64,000 nucleotides of DNA, from NCBI GenBank assembly GCA_002305015.1, contig DBPW01000044.1, positions 1 through 64,000 of the forward strand. Reading direction: 5' to 3'. The DNA is from Bacteroidales bacterium UBA1410 (GTDB lineage: Bacteria > Bacteroidota > Bacteroidia > Bacteroidales > Dysgonomonadaceae). The position numbers were made by a program, and so were the translations under genes. Each line of letters starts with the position of its first letter. Positions within the stretch are counted from its first letter, which is position 1. Below the pieces are notes generated by a model. The model was not told where the DNA came from. It did not search any database and saw only the letters and a program-made list of their open reading frames with translations. Shown here piece after piece: positions 16,247 to 26,135 of the stretch.

Positions 16247-16636
16247 TTATACTCTTCTTGCTTTAGGAGGACGACAACCATTGTGCGGTATGGGAGTAAC
16301 ATCAACAATTTCGGTTACCTCAATTCCCGAACCGTGAATGGTTCTGATAGCTGCTTCACGACCATTTCCCGGGCCTTTCACAAAAACCTTTACCTTGCGA
16401 AGCCCCAAATCATATGCAACTTTTGCACAATCTTGCGCTACCATTTGCGCAGCATACGGAGTATTCTTTTTGGAACTTCTGAATCCCATTTTACCTGCAG
16501 ACGACCAACTAATCACATCGCCGTTTTCGTTGGTCAACGATACAATAATGTTATTAAAAGAAGAAGAAATATGTGCTTGACCTTCAGCACTTACCTTGAC
16601 ATTTTTCTTTTTTGTTGCAGTTGATTTTTTTGCCAT
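16247..16636 (-). CDS. rpsK: 30S ribosomal protein S11
   Basis: A protein of 129 residues that helps form the platform of the small subunit near the E site. Family features are [17 protein letters not shown] near the start, GMRSS-like [17 protein letters not shown] in the middle, and the C-terminal [18 protein letters not shown]. It starts 12 bases after rpsM. Confidence 0.98.
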   Translation of the reverse strand: MAKKSTATKKKNVKVSAEGQAHISSSFNNIIVSLTNENGDVISWSSAGKMGFRSSKKNTPYAAQMVAQDCAKVAYDLGLRKVKVFVKGPGNGREAAIRTIHGSGIEVTEIVDVTPIPHNGCRPPKARRV

Positions 16637-16648
16637 ATTTTTTATGCG

Positions 16649-17029
16649 TTATTTAGTAGCTTTCTTCTTGTTAGCAACTGTTTTCTTTTTCCCTTTCCGA
16701 GTACGGGCATTATTTTTGGTTTTTTGACCACGTACCGGTAATCCCAACCGATGACGAATACCGCGATAACAACCAATATCCATTAGTCGCTTGATATTCG
16801 TCTGCACTTCGGAACGAAGATCTCCCTCTACTTTGTACTCGGCAGATATAATTTCGCGAATCCGGGCAACTTGATCATCTGTCCAGTCTTTTACTTTAAT
16901 ATCTCGATCGACCCCTGCTTTTGACAAAATACGATTAGCTGAGCTTCGTCCGATACCATAGATATAAGTGAGTGCTATCTCGCCTCGCTTATTTTGTGGT
17001 AAATCGACTCCTACAATTCTTATAGCCAT
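16649..17029 (-). CDS. rpsM: 30S ribosomal protein S13
   Basis: A protein of 126 residues located in the head of the small subunit, contacting P-site tRNA and the large subunit. Motifs: [20 protein letters not shown] at the start, [15 protein letters not shown], the conserved [18 protein letters not shown], and a basic tail ([12 protein letters not shown]) a little longer than usual. It is 40 bases downstream of rpmJ. Confidence 0.98.
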   Translation of the reverse strand: MAIRIVGVDLPQNKRGEIALTYIYGIGRSSANRILSKAGVDRDIKVKDWTDDQVARIREIISAEYKVEGDLRSEVQTNIKRLMDIGCYRGIRHRLGLPVRGQKTKNNARTRKGKKKTVANKKKATK

Positions 17030-17069
17030 ATATTTTTCTTATTATTTGATTATAATAATACCAATAGTT

Positions 17070-17186
17070 TTAACCCTGACGTTGTTTAAATCGGGGATTC
17101 TTTTTACAGATTACATATAAACGGCCTTTTCTTCTAACGATTTGGCAATCGGCCGAACGTTTCTTTATCGATGTCTTTACTTTCAT
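17070..17186 (-). CDS. rpmJ: 50S ribosomal protein L36
   Basis: A 38-residue protein read directly from the minus strand: [20 protein letters not shown] ... ending KQRQG. It is recognised by the start, the [14 protein letters not shown] core and the KQRQG end. The classical zinc form has Cys-x2-Cys, Cys and His; here only two cysteines remain (positions 14 and 27), the first being replaced by serine and the histidine missing, so it is a zinc-independent variant. It lies between infA (14 bases) and rpsM (40 bases), the standard position. Confidence 0.95.
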   Translation of the reverse strand: MKVKTSIKKRSADCQIVRRKGRLYVICKKNPRFKQRQG

Positions 17187-17200
17187 ATTTTTGTGCTTCT

Positions 17201-17419
17201 TTATTTATATCTAAATGAAATTCTACCCTTCGTGAGGTCATAAGGCGACATTTCTACACGCACTCTGTCTCCCGGTAAAATACGAATATAATTCATGCGC
17301 ATTTTGCCGGAAATATGTGCAGTGATTTCGTGCCCATTTTCCAATTCAACGCGAAACATTGCGTTGGATAATGCTTCTACTATTACTCCGTCTTGTTCTA
17401 TTGGTGGTTGTTTAGCCAT
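17201..17419 (-). CDS. infA: Translation initiation factor IF-1
   Basis: A 72-residue OB-fold protein ([20 protein letters not shown]) that binds the 30S A site during initiation. The family's [20 protein letters not shown] and LPGD-like [20 protein letters not shown] are present. It lies between map and rpmJ, 17 bases after the map stop. Confidence 0.98.
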   Translation of the reverse strand: MAKQPPIEQDGVIVEALSNAMFRVELENGHEITAHISGKMRMNYIRILPGDRVRVEMSPYDLTKGRISFRYK

Positions 17420-17436
17420 TAAAGATCGTTTTGGTT

Positions 17437-18210
17437 TTAAATATGAGTTGTTTCTTCAATAAATTCAAAAGTGGATAAAATATCGGCTTTTCCGTTATGG
17501 ATAGCTATGGTGTGTTCGAAATGAGCAGAAGGTTTGCGGTCTTTGGTTCGAACCGTCCAACCGTCATTTTCGAATACTACATTTTTGCTTCCCATATTAA
17601 TCATGGGTTCAATAGCAATACACATGCCACATTTAAGCAACGGGCCTGTGCCCCGTCTGCCATAGTTGGGCACTTCGGGTGGTTCGTGCATCTCACGACC
17701 AATGCCATGCCCCACCAATTCGCGCACTACCGAATAACCGTGCGACTCGCAGTAGCTTTGTATAGCATATGCGATATCCCCAATTCGGTTATCTTCACGT
17801 GCTTGCTCAATTCCTTTATAAAGTGATTCTTTGGTTACCTTGAGTAACGCTTTAATTTTTTCGTCAACTTCACCTACACAAAAAGTATAGGCCGAATCTC
17901 CACAGTAACCGTTTTTTGTTGCACCACAATCGACCGATATGATGTCTCCTTCTTTTAAAGGTTTGTTATTGGGTATGCCGTGCACCACATTTTCATTTAC
18001 CGAAGTACAAATGGAATTCGGGAAACCTCCATATCCCAAAAAAGTTGGGATGGCACCATGATCTCTTATGAACTCCTCGGCGATTTTATCGAGCTGCAAT
18101 GTGGTAACTCCCGGTTTGATGTGTTTGGAAAGTTCTCCAAGGGTCATCCCCACCAAGCGGTTACTTTCGCGCATAAGCTCAATCTCTTCCTCGGTTTTCA
18201 ATATGATCAT
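17437..18210 (-). CDS. map: Methionine aminopeptidase, type I
   Basis: It removes the initiator methionine from nascent proteins. The five metal ligands are present: two aspartates in [16 protein letters not shown], His in [12 protein letters not shown], Glu in IAIEPMI, and Glu in AHFEHTIAI. Without the zinc-finger N-terminal extension it is the short bacterial form, about 257 residues. I choose the ATG at 18210 ([17 protein letters not shown]) because relatives start at this point; the ATG at 18225 adds five residues (MKNNR) and is also possible. It sits in the spc operon after secY, as usual in this phylum. Confidence 0.95.
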   Translation of the reverse strand: MIILKTEEEIELMRESNRLVGMTLGELSKHIKPGVTTLQLDKIAEEFIRDHGAIPTFLGYGGFPNSICTSVNENVVHGIPNNKPLKEGDIISVDCGATKNGYCGDSAYTFCVGEVDEKIKALLKVTKESLYKGIEQAREDNRIGDIAYAIQSYCESHGYSVVRELVGHGIGREMHEPPEVPNYGRRGTGPLLKCGMCIAIEPMINMGSKNVVFENDGWTVRTKDRKPSAHFEHTIAIHNGKADILSTFEFIEETTHI

Positions 18211-18249
18211 TCTGTTATTCTTCATTTATCCAAAAAATCCTTCCTTAAT

Positions 18250-19572
18250 TTAATACGCCGCAATAGAACCTGATCTACCTTTAATTTTTTGTCCCGATTT
18301 CAAAAACCCGTCGTAGTGATGCATCAATAAATGACTTTCAATCTGCTGCAAGGTATCCAACACAACGCCGACAAGAATCAGCAATGAGGTACCTCCAAAG
18401 AAATGGGCAAATTGGCCATTTACACCCAACATATTCGCAAAAGCCGGCAGTATGGCAACGATAGCCAAAAATATAGATCCCGGCAACGTAATGCGCGACA
18501 TAATGGTATCGATATATTCAGCCGTCTTTTTACCGGGCTTCACCCCGGGAATAAATCCATTATTCCGTTTCATATCTTCGGCCATCTGTGTCGGATTGAC
18601 TGTAATTGCCGTATAAAAATAGGTAAAGGCAATGATGAGCAACGCAAAAATGAAATTATACCAAAAACTATTGGAATTCATCAGTGCAGACCAAAAACCT
18701 CCACCCTCTTTTGCAGAAAATTGAACGATAGTAATGGGAATAAACATGATTGCCTGTGCAAAAATAATGGGCATCACATTTGCTGCATTCACCTTCAACG
18801 GAATATACTGGCGCACACCGCCATATTGTCTGTTACCTACAATGCGCTTAGCATACTGTACGGGAACTTTGCGGGTACCCTGCACCAACATAATGGCCAA
18901 AGCGGTTACCAACAACAGGAACAGAATTTCGATAAGAAAAACCAACAATCCGCCCGGAGCATTGATCAATCGATCCCATTCTGCAACCAATGCATGAGGC
19001 AAACGGGCGATAATACCGATTAGAATGATAAACGATACCCCGTTTCCCACACCTTTATCGGTGATGCGTTCGCCCAGCCAAAGCACAAACATACTGCCAG
19101 CCGCCAGAATAATGGTAGAGGGCAATACCCAATCGAAAAATCCGCCGGGTATAGCTCCACGCAATGCTCCGTATATATAGGCAGGCCCCTGGAGCAATAA
19201 AATAAAAACCGTTAAATAACGGGTATATTGATTCATTTTAGTATACCCGCTTTCGCCTTCGTGTTGCAATTTCTGAAAATAAGGAACAGCGATTCCCAAC
19301 AATTGCATTACGATGGAAGCCGAAATATAGGGCATGATTCCCAAGGCAAAAATTGAAGCATTGGCAAAAGCACCTCCGGAGAACATATCCAATAATCCCA
19401 AAAGGCCTGAACTCGCACTTGTTCGCAACGCTTGCAGTTGAGCCGGATTAATTCCCGGCAATACCACAAAAGAACCAAATCGGTAAACCGCCACAAACAA
19501 CACAGTGATCAAGAGCCTTTTTCGAAGATCTTCTATTTTCCAGATATTTTTAAGTGTCTCTATAAATTTCAT
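18250..19572 (-). CDS. secY: Preprotein translocase subunit SecY
   Basis: The central channel of the Sec translocon: 440 residues with about ten membrane helices. It begins MKFIETLKNIWKIEDLRKRL; other marks are RFGSFVVLPGINPAQL, the plug/TM2 region with GLLGLLDMFSGGAF, and the long cytoplasmic loop with RKVPVQYAKRIVG. It starts 1 base after the rplO stop, so the two are translationally coupled. Confidence 0.98.
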   Translation of the reverse strand: MKFIETLKNIWKIEDLRKRLLITVLFVAVYRFGSFVVLPGINPAQLQALRTSASSGLLGLLDMFSGGAFANASIFALGIMPYISASIVMQLLGIAVPYFQKLQHEGESGYTKMNQYTRYLTVFILLLQGPAYIYGALRGAIPGGFFDWVLPSTIILAAGSMFVLWLGERITDKGVGNGVSFIILIGIIARLPHALVAEWDRLINAPGGLLVFLIEILFLLLVTALAIMLVQGTRKVPVQYAKRIVGNRQYGGVRQYIPLKVNAANVMPIIFAQAIMFIPITIVQFSAKEGGGFWSALMNSNSFWYNFIFALLIIAFTYFYTAITVNPTQMAEDMKRNNGFIPGVKPGKKTAEYIDTIMSRITLPGSIFLAIVAILPAFANMLGVNGQFAHFFGGTSLLILVGVVLDTLQQIESHLLMHHYDGFLKSGQKIKGRSGSIAAY

Positions 19573-19573
19573 T

Positions 19574-20023
19574 TCATTGAAGTTTTACAACGGTTCCCCC
19601 TGCCGATTTAATTGCTTCCTCGGCTGATTTGGAAAAAGCATGCGCTTCAACTTCGAGCTTTGCAGTTAAAGAACCTTTGCCAAGGATTTTTACTAACTGT
19701 TTTGGAGAGGCAATACCGGTCTTTATCAATACGTCAAGATCAATTTTCGATACGTTCTGTGTATCGGCAATTTCCTGAAGTTTTCCGATATTGACGGTTT
19801 TATATTCTACTCTCTTCAAAGGCTTGAATCCAAACTTGGGCACACGACGTTGCAAAGGCATCTGTCCTCCTTCGAATCCGATTTTGCGAGAGTAACCCGA
19901 TCTCGATTTTGCTCCCTTATGACCTCTGGTGGAAGTACCTCCTTTGCCTGATCCTTCTCCTCGACCAATTCGTTTACGTGTTTTTGTTGCACCTTCTGCC
20001 GGTTTTAAATTCGATAAATCCAT
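19574..20023 (-). CDS. rplO: 50S ribosomal protein L15
   Basis: A protein of 149 residues with the family start MDLSNLKPAEGATKTRKRIG, the very basic glycine-rich RGHKGAKSRSGYSRKIGFEGGQMPL, and FSKSAEEAIKSAGG near the C-terminus. It is a late-binding 23S rRNA protein. It lies between rpmD (31 bases) and secY (1 base). Confidence 0.98.
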   Translation of the reverse strand: MDLSNLKPAEGATKTRKRIGRGEGSGKGGTSTRGHKGAKSRSGYSRKIGFEGGQMPLQRRVPKFGFKPLKRVEYKTVNIGKLQEIADTQNVSKIDLDVLIKTGIASPKQLVKILGKGSLTAKLEVEAHAFSKSAEEAIKSAGGTVVKLQ

Positions 20024-20054
20024 TTCTTATCTTAATTATATCGTTATAAACTAA

Positions 20055-20231
20055 TTATTCAACAATGGTCACCAAATGATGTACCTGTTTAATCAACCCT
20101 CTTACGGATTCATTGTCTTCAAGTTCCACAACCTGATTCATCTTTCGCAATCCCAGTGTATCTAATGTTCTTCTCTGCACCTTTGGACAGCCGATTCTGC
20201 TTTTTACCTGTTTAACTTTGATAGTTGCCAT
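20055..20231 (-). CDS. rpmD: 50S ribosomal protein L30
   Basis: A 58-residue protein read from the minus strand: MATIKVKQVKSRIGCPKVQR ... ending HHLVTIVE. The start IKVKQVKSRIG, RRTLDTLGLRKMNQ and the ESVRGLIKQV helix identify it. It is 18 bases after rpsE and 31 before rplO, its standard place. Confidence 0.95.
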   Translation of the reverse strand: MATIKVKQVKSRIGCPKVQRRTLDTLGLRKMNQVVELEDNESVRGLIKQVHHLVTIVE

Positions 20232-20249
20232 TTCCGATTCCTCCGATTT

Positions 20250-20768
20250 TTATCCGTTGAACACTTTTTCCAAATTAATGCCTCTATTTTGGGCAACCGT
20301 TACGGGATCTCTCAATTCGGTTAATGCAGCGATAGTAGCTTTTACCAGGTTGTGAGGATTGGACGAACCTTTCGACTTTGCCAACACATCGGTAATGCCT
20401 ACACTCTCGAGAACGGCACGCATTGCACCTCCGGCTTTCACCCCGGTTCCCGGAACCGCCGGTTTGATGAATATTTTTGCACCGCCGTAATGAGCCGATT
20501 GTTCATGTGGAATAGTTCCTTTATAAACCGGAACACGTATCAAGTTCTTTTTGGCTGCTTCCACTCCTTTGGCAATGGCGGAAGTAACTTCACCGGCTTT
20601 TCCTAAACCCCAGCCTACGATGCCATCTTCATTGCCAACAACAACCACGGCAGCAAAGGTAAACGTACGACCCCCTTTGGTAACTTTTGTCGTACGATTG
20701 ATAGCTACCAATCTGTCTTTTAATTCAATATCGCTTGTTGCTTTTACTCTGTTAATTACTTTTGCCAT
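20250..20768 (-). CDS. rpsE: 30S ribosomal protein S5
   Basis: A protein of 172 residues with the double-stranded RNA-binding-like S5 N-domain ([37 protein letters not shown]) and the C-domain ([36 protein letters not shown]). It contributes to mRNA entry and decoding accuracy. It follows rplR after 5 bases. Confidence 0.98.
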   Translation of the reverse strand: MAKVINRVKATSDIELKDRLVAINRTTKVTKGGRTFTFAAVVVVGNEDGIVGWGLGKAGEVTSAIAKGVEAAKKNLIRVPVYKGTIPHEQSAHYGGAKIFIKPAVPGTGVKAGGAMRAVLESVGITDVLAKSKGSSNPHNLVKATIAALTELRDPVTVAQNRGINLEKVFNG

Positions 20769-20773
20769 GATGG

Positions 20774-21118
20774 TTAAAATTTAAGTCCTCCTTTACGTGC
20801 AGCATCTGCCAATTCTTTTACTCGCCCATGATATAAATACCCGTTTCTGTCGAATACGACTTTTTCGATACCGGCCTCCCTAGCATTTTTGGCGATAAGT
20901 TCACCCACTTTTGCTGCAATTTCTTTTTTAGGAAGTTTTTCTTCGATTTTTAATGAAGAGGCTGATGCCAATGTCTTGCCACATCGGTCGTCTATTACCT
21001 GGGCATATATTTGTTTGTTGCTTCTGAATACAGAAAGGCGAGGACGTTCGGCCGTTCCATAAATCTTTTTGCGGATATGAGCTTTTATTTTTAATCTTCT
21101 TTTTTCTTTCTCTAACAT
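20774..21118 (-). CDS. rplR: 50S ribosomal protein L18
   Basis: A 114-residue 5S rRNA-binding protein: a basic N-terminus ([20 protein letters not shown]), [20 protein letters not shown], and the C-terminal [20 protein letters not shown]. It is 21 bases after rplF. Confidence 0.97.
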   Translation of the reverse strand: MLEKEKRRLKIKAHIRKKIYGTAERPRLSVFRSNKQIYAQVIDDRCGKTLASASSLKIEEKLPKKEIAAKVGELIAKNAREAGIEKVVFDRNGYLYHGRVKELADAARKGGLKF

Positions 21119-21139
21119 AGTAATTTCAGTTTACGTGCG

Positions 21140-21694
21140 TTATTTACCTGCTGTTTTTCCGGATTTGCGACGAATTTGTTCTCCCACAAAACGAATACCT
21201 TTTCCTTTATAGGGTTCGGGTTTACGGAAGGAACGAATTTTGGCACATACCTGTCCGAGGAGTTGTTTATCGTAAGATTCCAAAATAATGAGTGGATTTT
21301 TGTTCCTTTCCATTTTGGTTTCAACCTTTATTTCATTCGGCAACAGCATCGCGATATTATGCGTGTAACCCAGCGACAACTCAAGCAGCTGCCCGGTATT
21401 AGTAACGCGGTAACCGACGCCGACCAATTCCAATTCTTTACGAAAACCATGCGATACTCCTTCCACCATGTTATTGATGAGGGCTCGATAAAGTCCGTGC
21501 AAAGCGCGTTGTTCCTTATCGTCTGTACTTCTATGTACGGTGACCACATCCTTACCTACTTCCACCTTGATACAGGGATTGATCCATTGAGTCAATTCGC
21601 CTTTCGGGCCTTTAACCACCACGGTATTGTTTGCCTCTACGGCAACCGTTACGCCATTAGGCACTGTTATGGGTAATTTTCCTATTCTTGACAT
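21140..21694 (-). CDS. rplF: 50S ribosomal protein L6
   Basis: A protein of 184 residues with two L6 repeats. It starts MSRIGKLPITVPNGVTV and carries the C-terminal signature GKGIRFVGEQIRRKSGKTAG preceded by IRSFRKPEPY. It binds near the sarcin-ricin loop and the factor-binding site. It lies between rpsH and rplR. Confidence 0.98.
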   Translation of the reverse strand: MSRIGKLPITVPNGVTVAVEANNTVVVKGPKGELTQWINPCIKVEVGKDVVTVHRSTDDKEQRALHGLYRALINNMVEGVSHGFRKELELVGVGYRVTNTGQLLELSLGYTHNIAMLLPNEIKVETKMERNKNPLIILESYDKQLLGQVCAKIRSFRKPEPYKGKGIRFVGEQIRRKSGKTAGK

Positions 21695-21712
21695 CGTTTT
21701 CCTCTCCTCAAA

Positions 21713-22108
21713 TCAATATACATAACACAATACTTCACCTCCAACTTTCTGTTGGCGGGCTTGTTTATCCGTCATTACTCCATTGGAAGTAGATAATATG
21801 GCTATGCCTAACCCATTCAATACACGTGGCATATTGCGATAACCTACATACTTACGTAAACCGGGAGTAGATACGCGAATCAGCTTCTTGATTGCGTTTA
21901 CTTTATTTACCGGATCGTATTTCAGGGCAATCATGATTGTACCCTGAGGGCCGTCATCTACAAACTTATAATTAAGGATGTAGCCTTGTTCAAAAAGGAT
22001 CTTTGTAATGTCTTTTTTTAAATTTGATGCCGGAATCACTACCACCCTATGATTAGCTTGGATGGCATTTCTCAACCGCGTCAAATAATCTGCTATTGGA
22101 TCTGTCAT
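21713..22108 (-). CDS. rpsH: 30S ribosomal protein S8
   Basis: A protein of 131 residues (MTDPIADYLTRLRNAIQANH), with RVSTPGLRKYVGYRNMPRVLNGLGIAILSTSNGVMTDKQAR as the conserved C-terminal half. It is an early-binding protein on the central domain of 16S rRNA and is the spc-operon repressor in Escherichia coli; no leader element is recognisable here. A 66-base spacer separates it from rpsN, larger than most in this operon. Confidence 0.98.
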   Translation of the reverse strand: MTDPIADYLTRLRNAIQANHRVVVIPASNLKKDITKILFEQGYILNYKFVDDGPQGTIMIALKYDPVNKVNAIKKLIRVSTPGLRKYVGYRNMPRVLNGLGIAILSTSNGVMTDKQARQQKVGGEVLCYVY

Positions 22109-22174
22109 ATAATAAATAATTTAAATTGATCCCGCCTCTCGGGACAATATTTAATTAAAATGCGATTACTTTTT

Positions 22175-22444
22175 TTACCAACTCGTTTTCTTCACACCCG
22201 GAATTAAGCCTGCTGAAGCCATTTCTCTAAATTGAATACGAGAGAGACCAAACTGACGCATGTATCCTCTGGGTCGCCCGGATATTTTGCATCGATTGTG
22301 CAAACGTACGGGAGACGCATTTTTAGGAATGGTTTGGAGTGCTTCATAATCGCCTTCTGCCAAATACTTTGCTCTTTTTTCGGCATACTTGGCAACCATT
22401 TTGGCTCTTTTAACCTCACGGGCTTTCATTGATTCTTTTGCCAT
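22175..22444 (-). CDS. rpsN: 30S ribosomal protein S14 (zinc-independent form)
   Basis: An 89-residue protein, the long form: [17 protein letters not shown] at the start, then [31 protein letters not shown]. The zinc-binding Cys-x2-Cys ... Cys-x2-Cys set of the short form is absent; only one cysteine (RLHNRC) is left. It lies 3 bases after rplE. Confidence 0.97.
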   Translation of the reverse strand: MAKESMKAREVKRAKMVAKYAEKRAKYLAEGDYEALQTIPKNASPVRLHNRCKISGRPRGYMRQFGLSRIQFREMASAGLIPGVKKTSW

Positions 22445-22447
22445 CTC

Positions 22448-23005
22448 TTACTGTTTTTTTACGTTTTTAAATGGTAATCCAAATTCTTTCAACAACGCAT
22501 AACCTTCTTCGTCGGTAGTAGCTGTGGTAACAAACGTAATGTTCATACCCAGCAAACGCGAAATAGAATCGATGTTGATCTCGGGAAAGATAATCTGTTC
22601 TTCAATACCCAAGGTATAATTACCTTTTCCGTCGAGTTTGCTGTCAATTCCTTTAAAGTCGCGGATACGGGGCAATGCCACACGGATCAATCGTTCCAGA
22701 AATTCATACATCCGGTCTTTTCGCAACGTCACACGCGCACCGATAGGCATTTTTTTGCGCACTTTGAAATTCGAAATATCCTTGCGAGAATAGGTTGGTA
22801 CCGCTTTTTGTCCGGTGATAAGTGTCAATTCGTTGATTGCTGTATCGATAATTTTTTTATCGGAAACTGCTATTCCCAATCCTTGATTAATTACGATTTT
22901 CTCCAATCTGGGAACCTGCATTACCGACTTATACCCGAACTCTTTCATCAAAGCAGGAACAATACGTTCTTTATATTCTTCTTTTAAATTCACCGTATAA
23001 TTCAT
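22448..23005 (-). CDS. rplE: 50S ribosomal protein L5
   Basis: A 185-residue 5S rRNA-binding protein contacting P-site tRNA. Features: [20 protein letters not shown] at the start, [30 protein letters not shown], and [15 protein letters not shown]. Its start overlaps the rplX stop by four bases (ATGA type), indicating translational coupling. Confidence 0.98.
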   Translation of the reverse strand: MNYTVNLKEEYKERIVPALMKEFGYKSVMQVPRLEKIVINQGLGIAVSDKKIIDTAINELTLITGQKAVPTYSRKDISNFKVRKKMPIGARVTLRKDRMYEFLERLIRVALPRIRDFKGIDSKLDGKGNYTLGIEEQIIFPEINIDSISRLLGMNITFVTTATTDEEGYALLKEFGLPFKNVKKQ

Positions 23006-23322
23006 TTGATTTCCTCCCCTGACCTTTTAGCATAACGTACCAATTTACCTTCACTGTTCAATCTTCTCCCAATACGTGTAGGCTTACCGGATTTCGGATC
23101 TATCGGATTCAAATTTGAAATATGTACCGGAGCTTCGATTTTTTCGATTCCACCCTGTGGATTTTTTGCATTGGGTTTTGTATGTTTCGATACAATATTT
23201 ACGCCTTCCACAATAGCCCGTTGTTTCGCAACATCTACTTTGAGAACACGGCCGGTCTTTCCTTTATCTTCACCGGCATTCACGTAAACAATATCGCCTT
23301 TTTTAATATGTAACTTACTCAT
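23002..23322 (-). CDS. rplX: 50S ribosomal protein L24
   Basis: A protein of 106 residues from the second of two adjacent ATG codons ([20 protein letters not shown]); the ATG at 23325 would add one Met. The KOW motif is [20 protein letters not shown], and there is a conserved [10 protein letters not shown]. It is one of the assembly-initiating 23S rRNA proteins. Confidence 0.97.
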   Translation of the reverse strand: MSKLHIKKGDIVYVNAGEDKGKTGRVLKVDVAKQRAIVEGVNIVSKHTKPNAKNPQGGIEKIEAPVHISNLNPIDPKSGKPTRIGRRLNSEGKLVRYAKRSGEEIK

Positions 23323-23341
23323 CATTTTCCGTTTTAATGAA

Positions 23342-23707
23342 TTAAAGTACTTCCGGTGCTAAAGAAACAATCTTCATGTTGGTGGCACGAAGTTCGCGAG
23401 CAACCGGGCCGAAAATTCGGCTTCCCCTCAGCTCGCCGGCATTATTCAATAACACACAGGCATTGTCGTCAAATCGTATGTAAGAACCATCCTGACGACG
23501 AATCTCTTTTTTTGTACGCACGATAACCGCTTTCGATACAGCCCCTTTTTTGATATCACTCGAAGGGATCACATTTTTAATGGCGACAACAATGATATCT
23601 CCCACAGAGGCATAACGTTTTTTGCTTGCGCCCAATATACGGATACACAATGCTTCTTTTGCGCCACTGTTATCGGCTACTGTCAATCTCGATTCCTGTT
23701 GTATCAT
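23342..23707 (-). CDS. rplN: 50S ribosomal protein L14
   Basis: A protein of 121 residues at the subunit interface. It starts [20 protein letters not shown] and has the signature [15 protein letters not shown] followed by [20 protein letters not shown] and the end [16 protein letters not shown]. It starts 2 bases after rpsQ. Confidence 0.98.
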   Translation of the reverse strand: MIQQESRLTVADNSGAKEALCIRILGASKKRYASVGDIIVVAIKNVIPSSDIKKGAVSKAVIVRTKKEIRRQDGSYIRFDDNACVLLNNAGELRGSRIFGPVARELRATNMKIVSLAPEVL

Positions 23708-23709
23708 AA

Positions 23710-23967
23710 TTATTTAGCCCTTTCTATTATTTCCACCACTCTCCATCGTTTAGTTTTGCTCAACGGACGGGTTTCCATTATTCTTACTGTATCACCTATA
23801 TTACAGTCGTTTTTTTCGTCGTGAACATGAAATTTTTTCGTCTTGCTAACGAACTTTCCATAGATAGGATGTTTTTCTTTCCATTTCACGACAACAGTGA
23901 CGGTTTTATCCATTTTATTACTGAAAACGACGCCAACTCTTTCTTTTCTTAAATTTCTCGTTTCCAT
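23710..23967 (-). CDS. rpsQ: 30S ribosomal protein S17
   Basis: An 85-residue OB-fold protein on 16S r[22 protein letters not shown] at the start, [33 protein letters not shown], and [14 protein letters not shown] at the end. It directly abuts rpmC upstream and is 2 bases before rplN. Confidence 0.98.
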   Translation of the reverse strand: METRNLRKERVGVVFSNKMDKTVTVVVKWKEKHPIYGKFVSKTKKFHVHDEKNDCNIGDTVRIMETRPLSKTKRWRVVEIIERAK

Positions 23968-24177
23968 TTATTCTTTTTCTTTTTTCAATTCTCTTGCACG
24001 CAATTCCGTATTAATACGAGCAATTTCTCTGCGTTTGTGCTTTATCGAACTTGGATTATCCAACGGAGTAATCGCGTGATTGATGCGCAATCGCGTCAAT
24101 GCGATTCGTTCTGCATCCAACTTCTCTTTCAAATCCTTTTCGGATAACTCTTTCAATTCCTCTCTTCTTGTTTTCAT
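23968..24177 (-). CDS. rpmC: 50S ribosomal protein L29
   Basis: A 69-residue helical hairpin protein near the peptide exit: ELKELSEKDLKEKLDAER, LTRLRINHAITPLDNPS, and IKHKRREIARINTELR. It lies 6 bases after rplP, and rpsQ follows with no gap. Confidence 0.97.
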   Translation of the reverse strand: MKTRREELKELSEKDLKEKLDAERIALTRLRINHAITPLDNPSSIKHKRREIARINTELRARELKKEKE

Positions 24178-24183
24178 ATATCA

Positions 24184-24615
24184 TTACAAGTTTTGGGGAT
24201 TTACATAATCTCTTCTCACCACAAATTTAGTGGTAACGGGCAGCTTTTGAGCAGCCAAACGCAATGCTTCTTTCGCAACTTCGTAAGGAACGCCCTCCAC
24301 TTCGAACAGAATTCTTCCGGGAGTAACCGGAGCAACAAATCCTTCCGGATTTCCTTTTCCCTTACCCATACGTACTTCAGCAGGTTTTTTGGTAATCGGC
24401 TTATCGGGGAATATTCGCACCCACACCTGACCTTCACGCTGCATATAACGTGTTACGGCAACACGTGCAGCCTCTATTTGACGGCTGGTGATCCATTTCG
24501 ATTGCAATGATTTTATTCCGAAAGAACCGAAAGCCAACTGATTGCCACGAGAGGCATTACCCTTCATGCGGCCTTTCTGCTGTCTTCTGAACTTTGTTTT
24601 TTTCGGCTGTAACAT
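24184..24615 (-). CDS. rplP: 50S ribosomal protein L16
   Basis: A protein of 143 residues that helps position tRNA at the A site. It starts [19 protein letters not shown], has the signature [20 protein letters not shown] and [18 protein letters not shown], and ends in [14 protein letters not shown]. It is 12 bases after rpsC. Confidence 0.98.
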   Translation of the reverse strand: MLQPKKTKFRRQQKGRMKGNASRGNQLAFGSFGIKSLQSKWITSRQIEAARVAVTRYMQREGQVWVRIFPDKPITKKPAEVRMGKGKGNPEGFVAPVTPGRILFEVEGVPYEVAKEALRLAAQKLPVTTKFVVRRDYVNPQNL

Positions 24616-24627
24616 TTTAGTTTAATT

Positions 24628-25380
24628 TCAAGCGTTTTTCTTATTTTTCCTATTTTTTCTTCCACCTCGTCCTCCTTCCGGACGATTTCCACGCGAGCCA
24701 CCATTGTGGAAACGACTTTCTTTTTGAGAAGTAAATGAAGGAGCAAGGTCTTTCTTACCGTATACTTCGCCGCGGCAGATCCAAACTTTAACGCCGATTA
24801 AACCGACTTTTGTTAAAGCTTCAGCCTGGAAGTAATCGATATCGGAACGGAAGGTATGTAACGGAATCCTTCCTTCCTTATATATTTCCGAACGAGCCAT
24901 TTCGGCACCGTTTAGACGACCGGATACTTGAATCTTTATGCCATCTGCCCCCATTCGCATGGTAGAAGCTATCGCCATTTTTACAGCACGGCGATAAGCA
25001 ATTTTACCCTCGATCTGGCGAGCCACATTGTTTGCCACGATAACTGCATCCAATTCGGGCTTTTTGATTTCAAAAATATTGATCTGAACGTCTTTATCGG
25101 TAATTTTCTTTAATTCTTCTTTCAGTTTATCTACTTCCTGTCCGCCTTTACCGATAATGATTCCCGGTCGGGCAGTACAGATAGTAATGGTTATCAGTTT
25201 CAGTGTTCTTTCGATGATGATACGCGACACACTTGCTTTTGCCAAACGAGCATTTAAATACTTACGTATTTTGCTATCTTCAAGCAAATTATCTCCATAA
25301 GCATCTCCACCGTACCAATTAGAATCCCATCCTCTGATGATTCCCAAACGATTTGCTATCGGATTTACTTTTTGTCCCAT
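24628..25380 (-). CDS. rpsC: 30S ribosomal protein S3
   Basis: A protein of 250 residues at the mRNA entry channel. The KH domain carries [19 protein letters not shown] (about residues 75-95); the C-domain has [30 protein letters not shown] and [19 protein letters not shown]. The C-terminus is a Gly/Arg/Asn/Lys-rich tail ([19 protein letters not shown]). It is 6 bases after rplV. Confidence 0.98.
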   Translation of the reverse strand: MGQKVNPIANRLGIIRGWDSNWYGGDAYGDNLLEDSKIRKYLNARLAKASVSRIIIERTLKLITITICTARPGIIIGKGGQEVDKLKEELKKITDKDVQINIFEIKKPELDAVIVANNVARQIEGKIAYRRAVKMAIASTMRMGADGIKIQVSGRLNGAEMARSEIYKEGRIPLHTFRSDIDYFQAEALTKVGLIGVKVWICRGEVYGKKDLAPSFTSQKESRFHNGGSRGNRPEGGRGGRKNRKNKKNA

Positions 25381-25386
25381 CTGCCT

Positions 25387-25806
25387 TTAATTATTAGTTT
25401 TTTGTTCTAGTTCTTTGTTATAAGCATCCACAATCAACGTTACATGGTTTGAACGTTTCCGGATTCTGTAGGCACGACCTTGTGGAGCCGGACGAAGTCT
25501 TTTTAACGTAGAACCTTCGTTTACAAAAACCGTTTTAATGTATAACTCGCCTGTTTCGGCTTTTCTCTCGTTTTTTTGTTCCCAGTTCGAAATGGCAGAC
25601 AGCAACAATTTCTCCATTTTTCGCGATGCTTCTTTATTGGAAAATTTTAGCACGCCTAATGCCTTGAAGACCTCCATTCCGCGAATCATATCGGCTACGT
25701 AACGCATTTTTCGAGGTGAGCTCGGAACATTTTTCAATGTAGCCGAAGCAACATCTTTGCGGCTTTCTTTTCTTTTTTCGGCTGATATTCTTTTTCTAAC
25801 ACTCAT
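25387..25806 (-). CDS. rplV: 50S ribosomal protein L22
   Basis: A protein of 139 residues lining the exit tunnel. Conserved marks: [20 protein letters not shown] and the C-terminal [20 protein letters not shown]. The N-terminal end ([18 protein letters not shown]) is a basic lead of about 20 residues before the conserved part. It is 37 bases after rpsS. Confidence 0.97.
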   Translation of the reverse strand: MSVRKRISAEKRKESRKDVASATLKNVPSSPRKMRYVADMIRGMEVFKALGVLKFSNKEASRKMEKLLLSAISNWEQKNERKAETGELYIKTVFVNEGSTLKRLRPAPQGRAYRIRKRSNHVTLIVDAYNKELEQKTNN

Positions 25807-25843
25807 GTCTCTTTTCTGTTTTAGTTGGTTCTAAGCCCTGATT

Positions 25844-26113
25844 CTATTTCTTCCTACTGCCGGCATGTCCACGAAATGTGCGTGTTGGTGCAAACTCTCC
25901 AAGTTTATGACCAACCATATTTTCCGTAATATAAACAGGGATAAACTTGTTCCCATTATGAACGGCGATGGTATGTCCAACAAAATCGGGAGAAATCATA
26001 GAAGCGCGCGCCCATGTTTTTATTACGGATTTTTTCCCGCTCTCATTCATGGCGAGCACTTTTTGTTCCAATTTTAAATCGATATACGGGCCTTTTTTTA
26101 ATGATCTACTCAT
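25844..26113 (-). CDS. rpsS: 30S ribosomal protein S19
   Basis: An 89-residue head protein ([19 protein letters not shown]) with the signature [31 protein letters not shown] and the end [17 protein letters not shown] take the ATG at 26113, the family start; the ATG at 26122 adds MTT. It is 22 bases after rplB. Confidence 0.97.
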   Translation of the reverse strand: MSRSLKKGPYIDLKLEQKVLAMNESGKKSVIKTWARASMISPDFVGHTIAVHNGNKFIPVYITENMVGHKLGEFAPTRTFRGHAGSRKK

Positions 26114-26135
26114 AGTTGTCAATTAATTGATCGGA

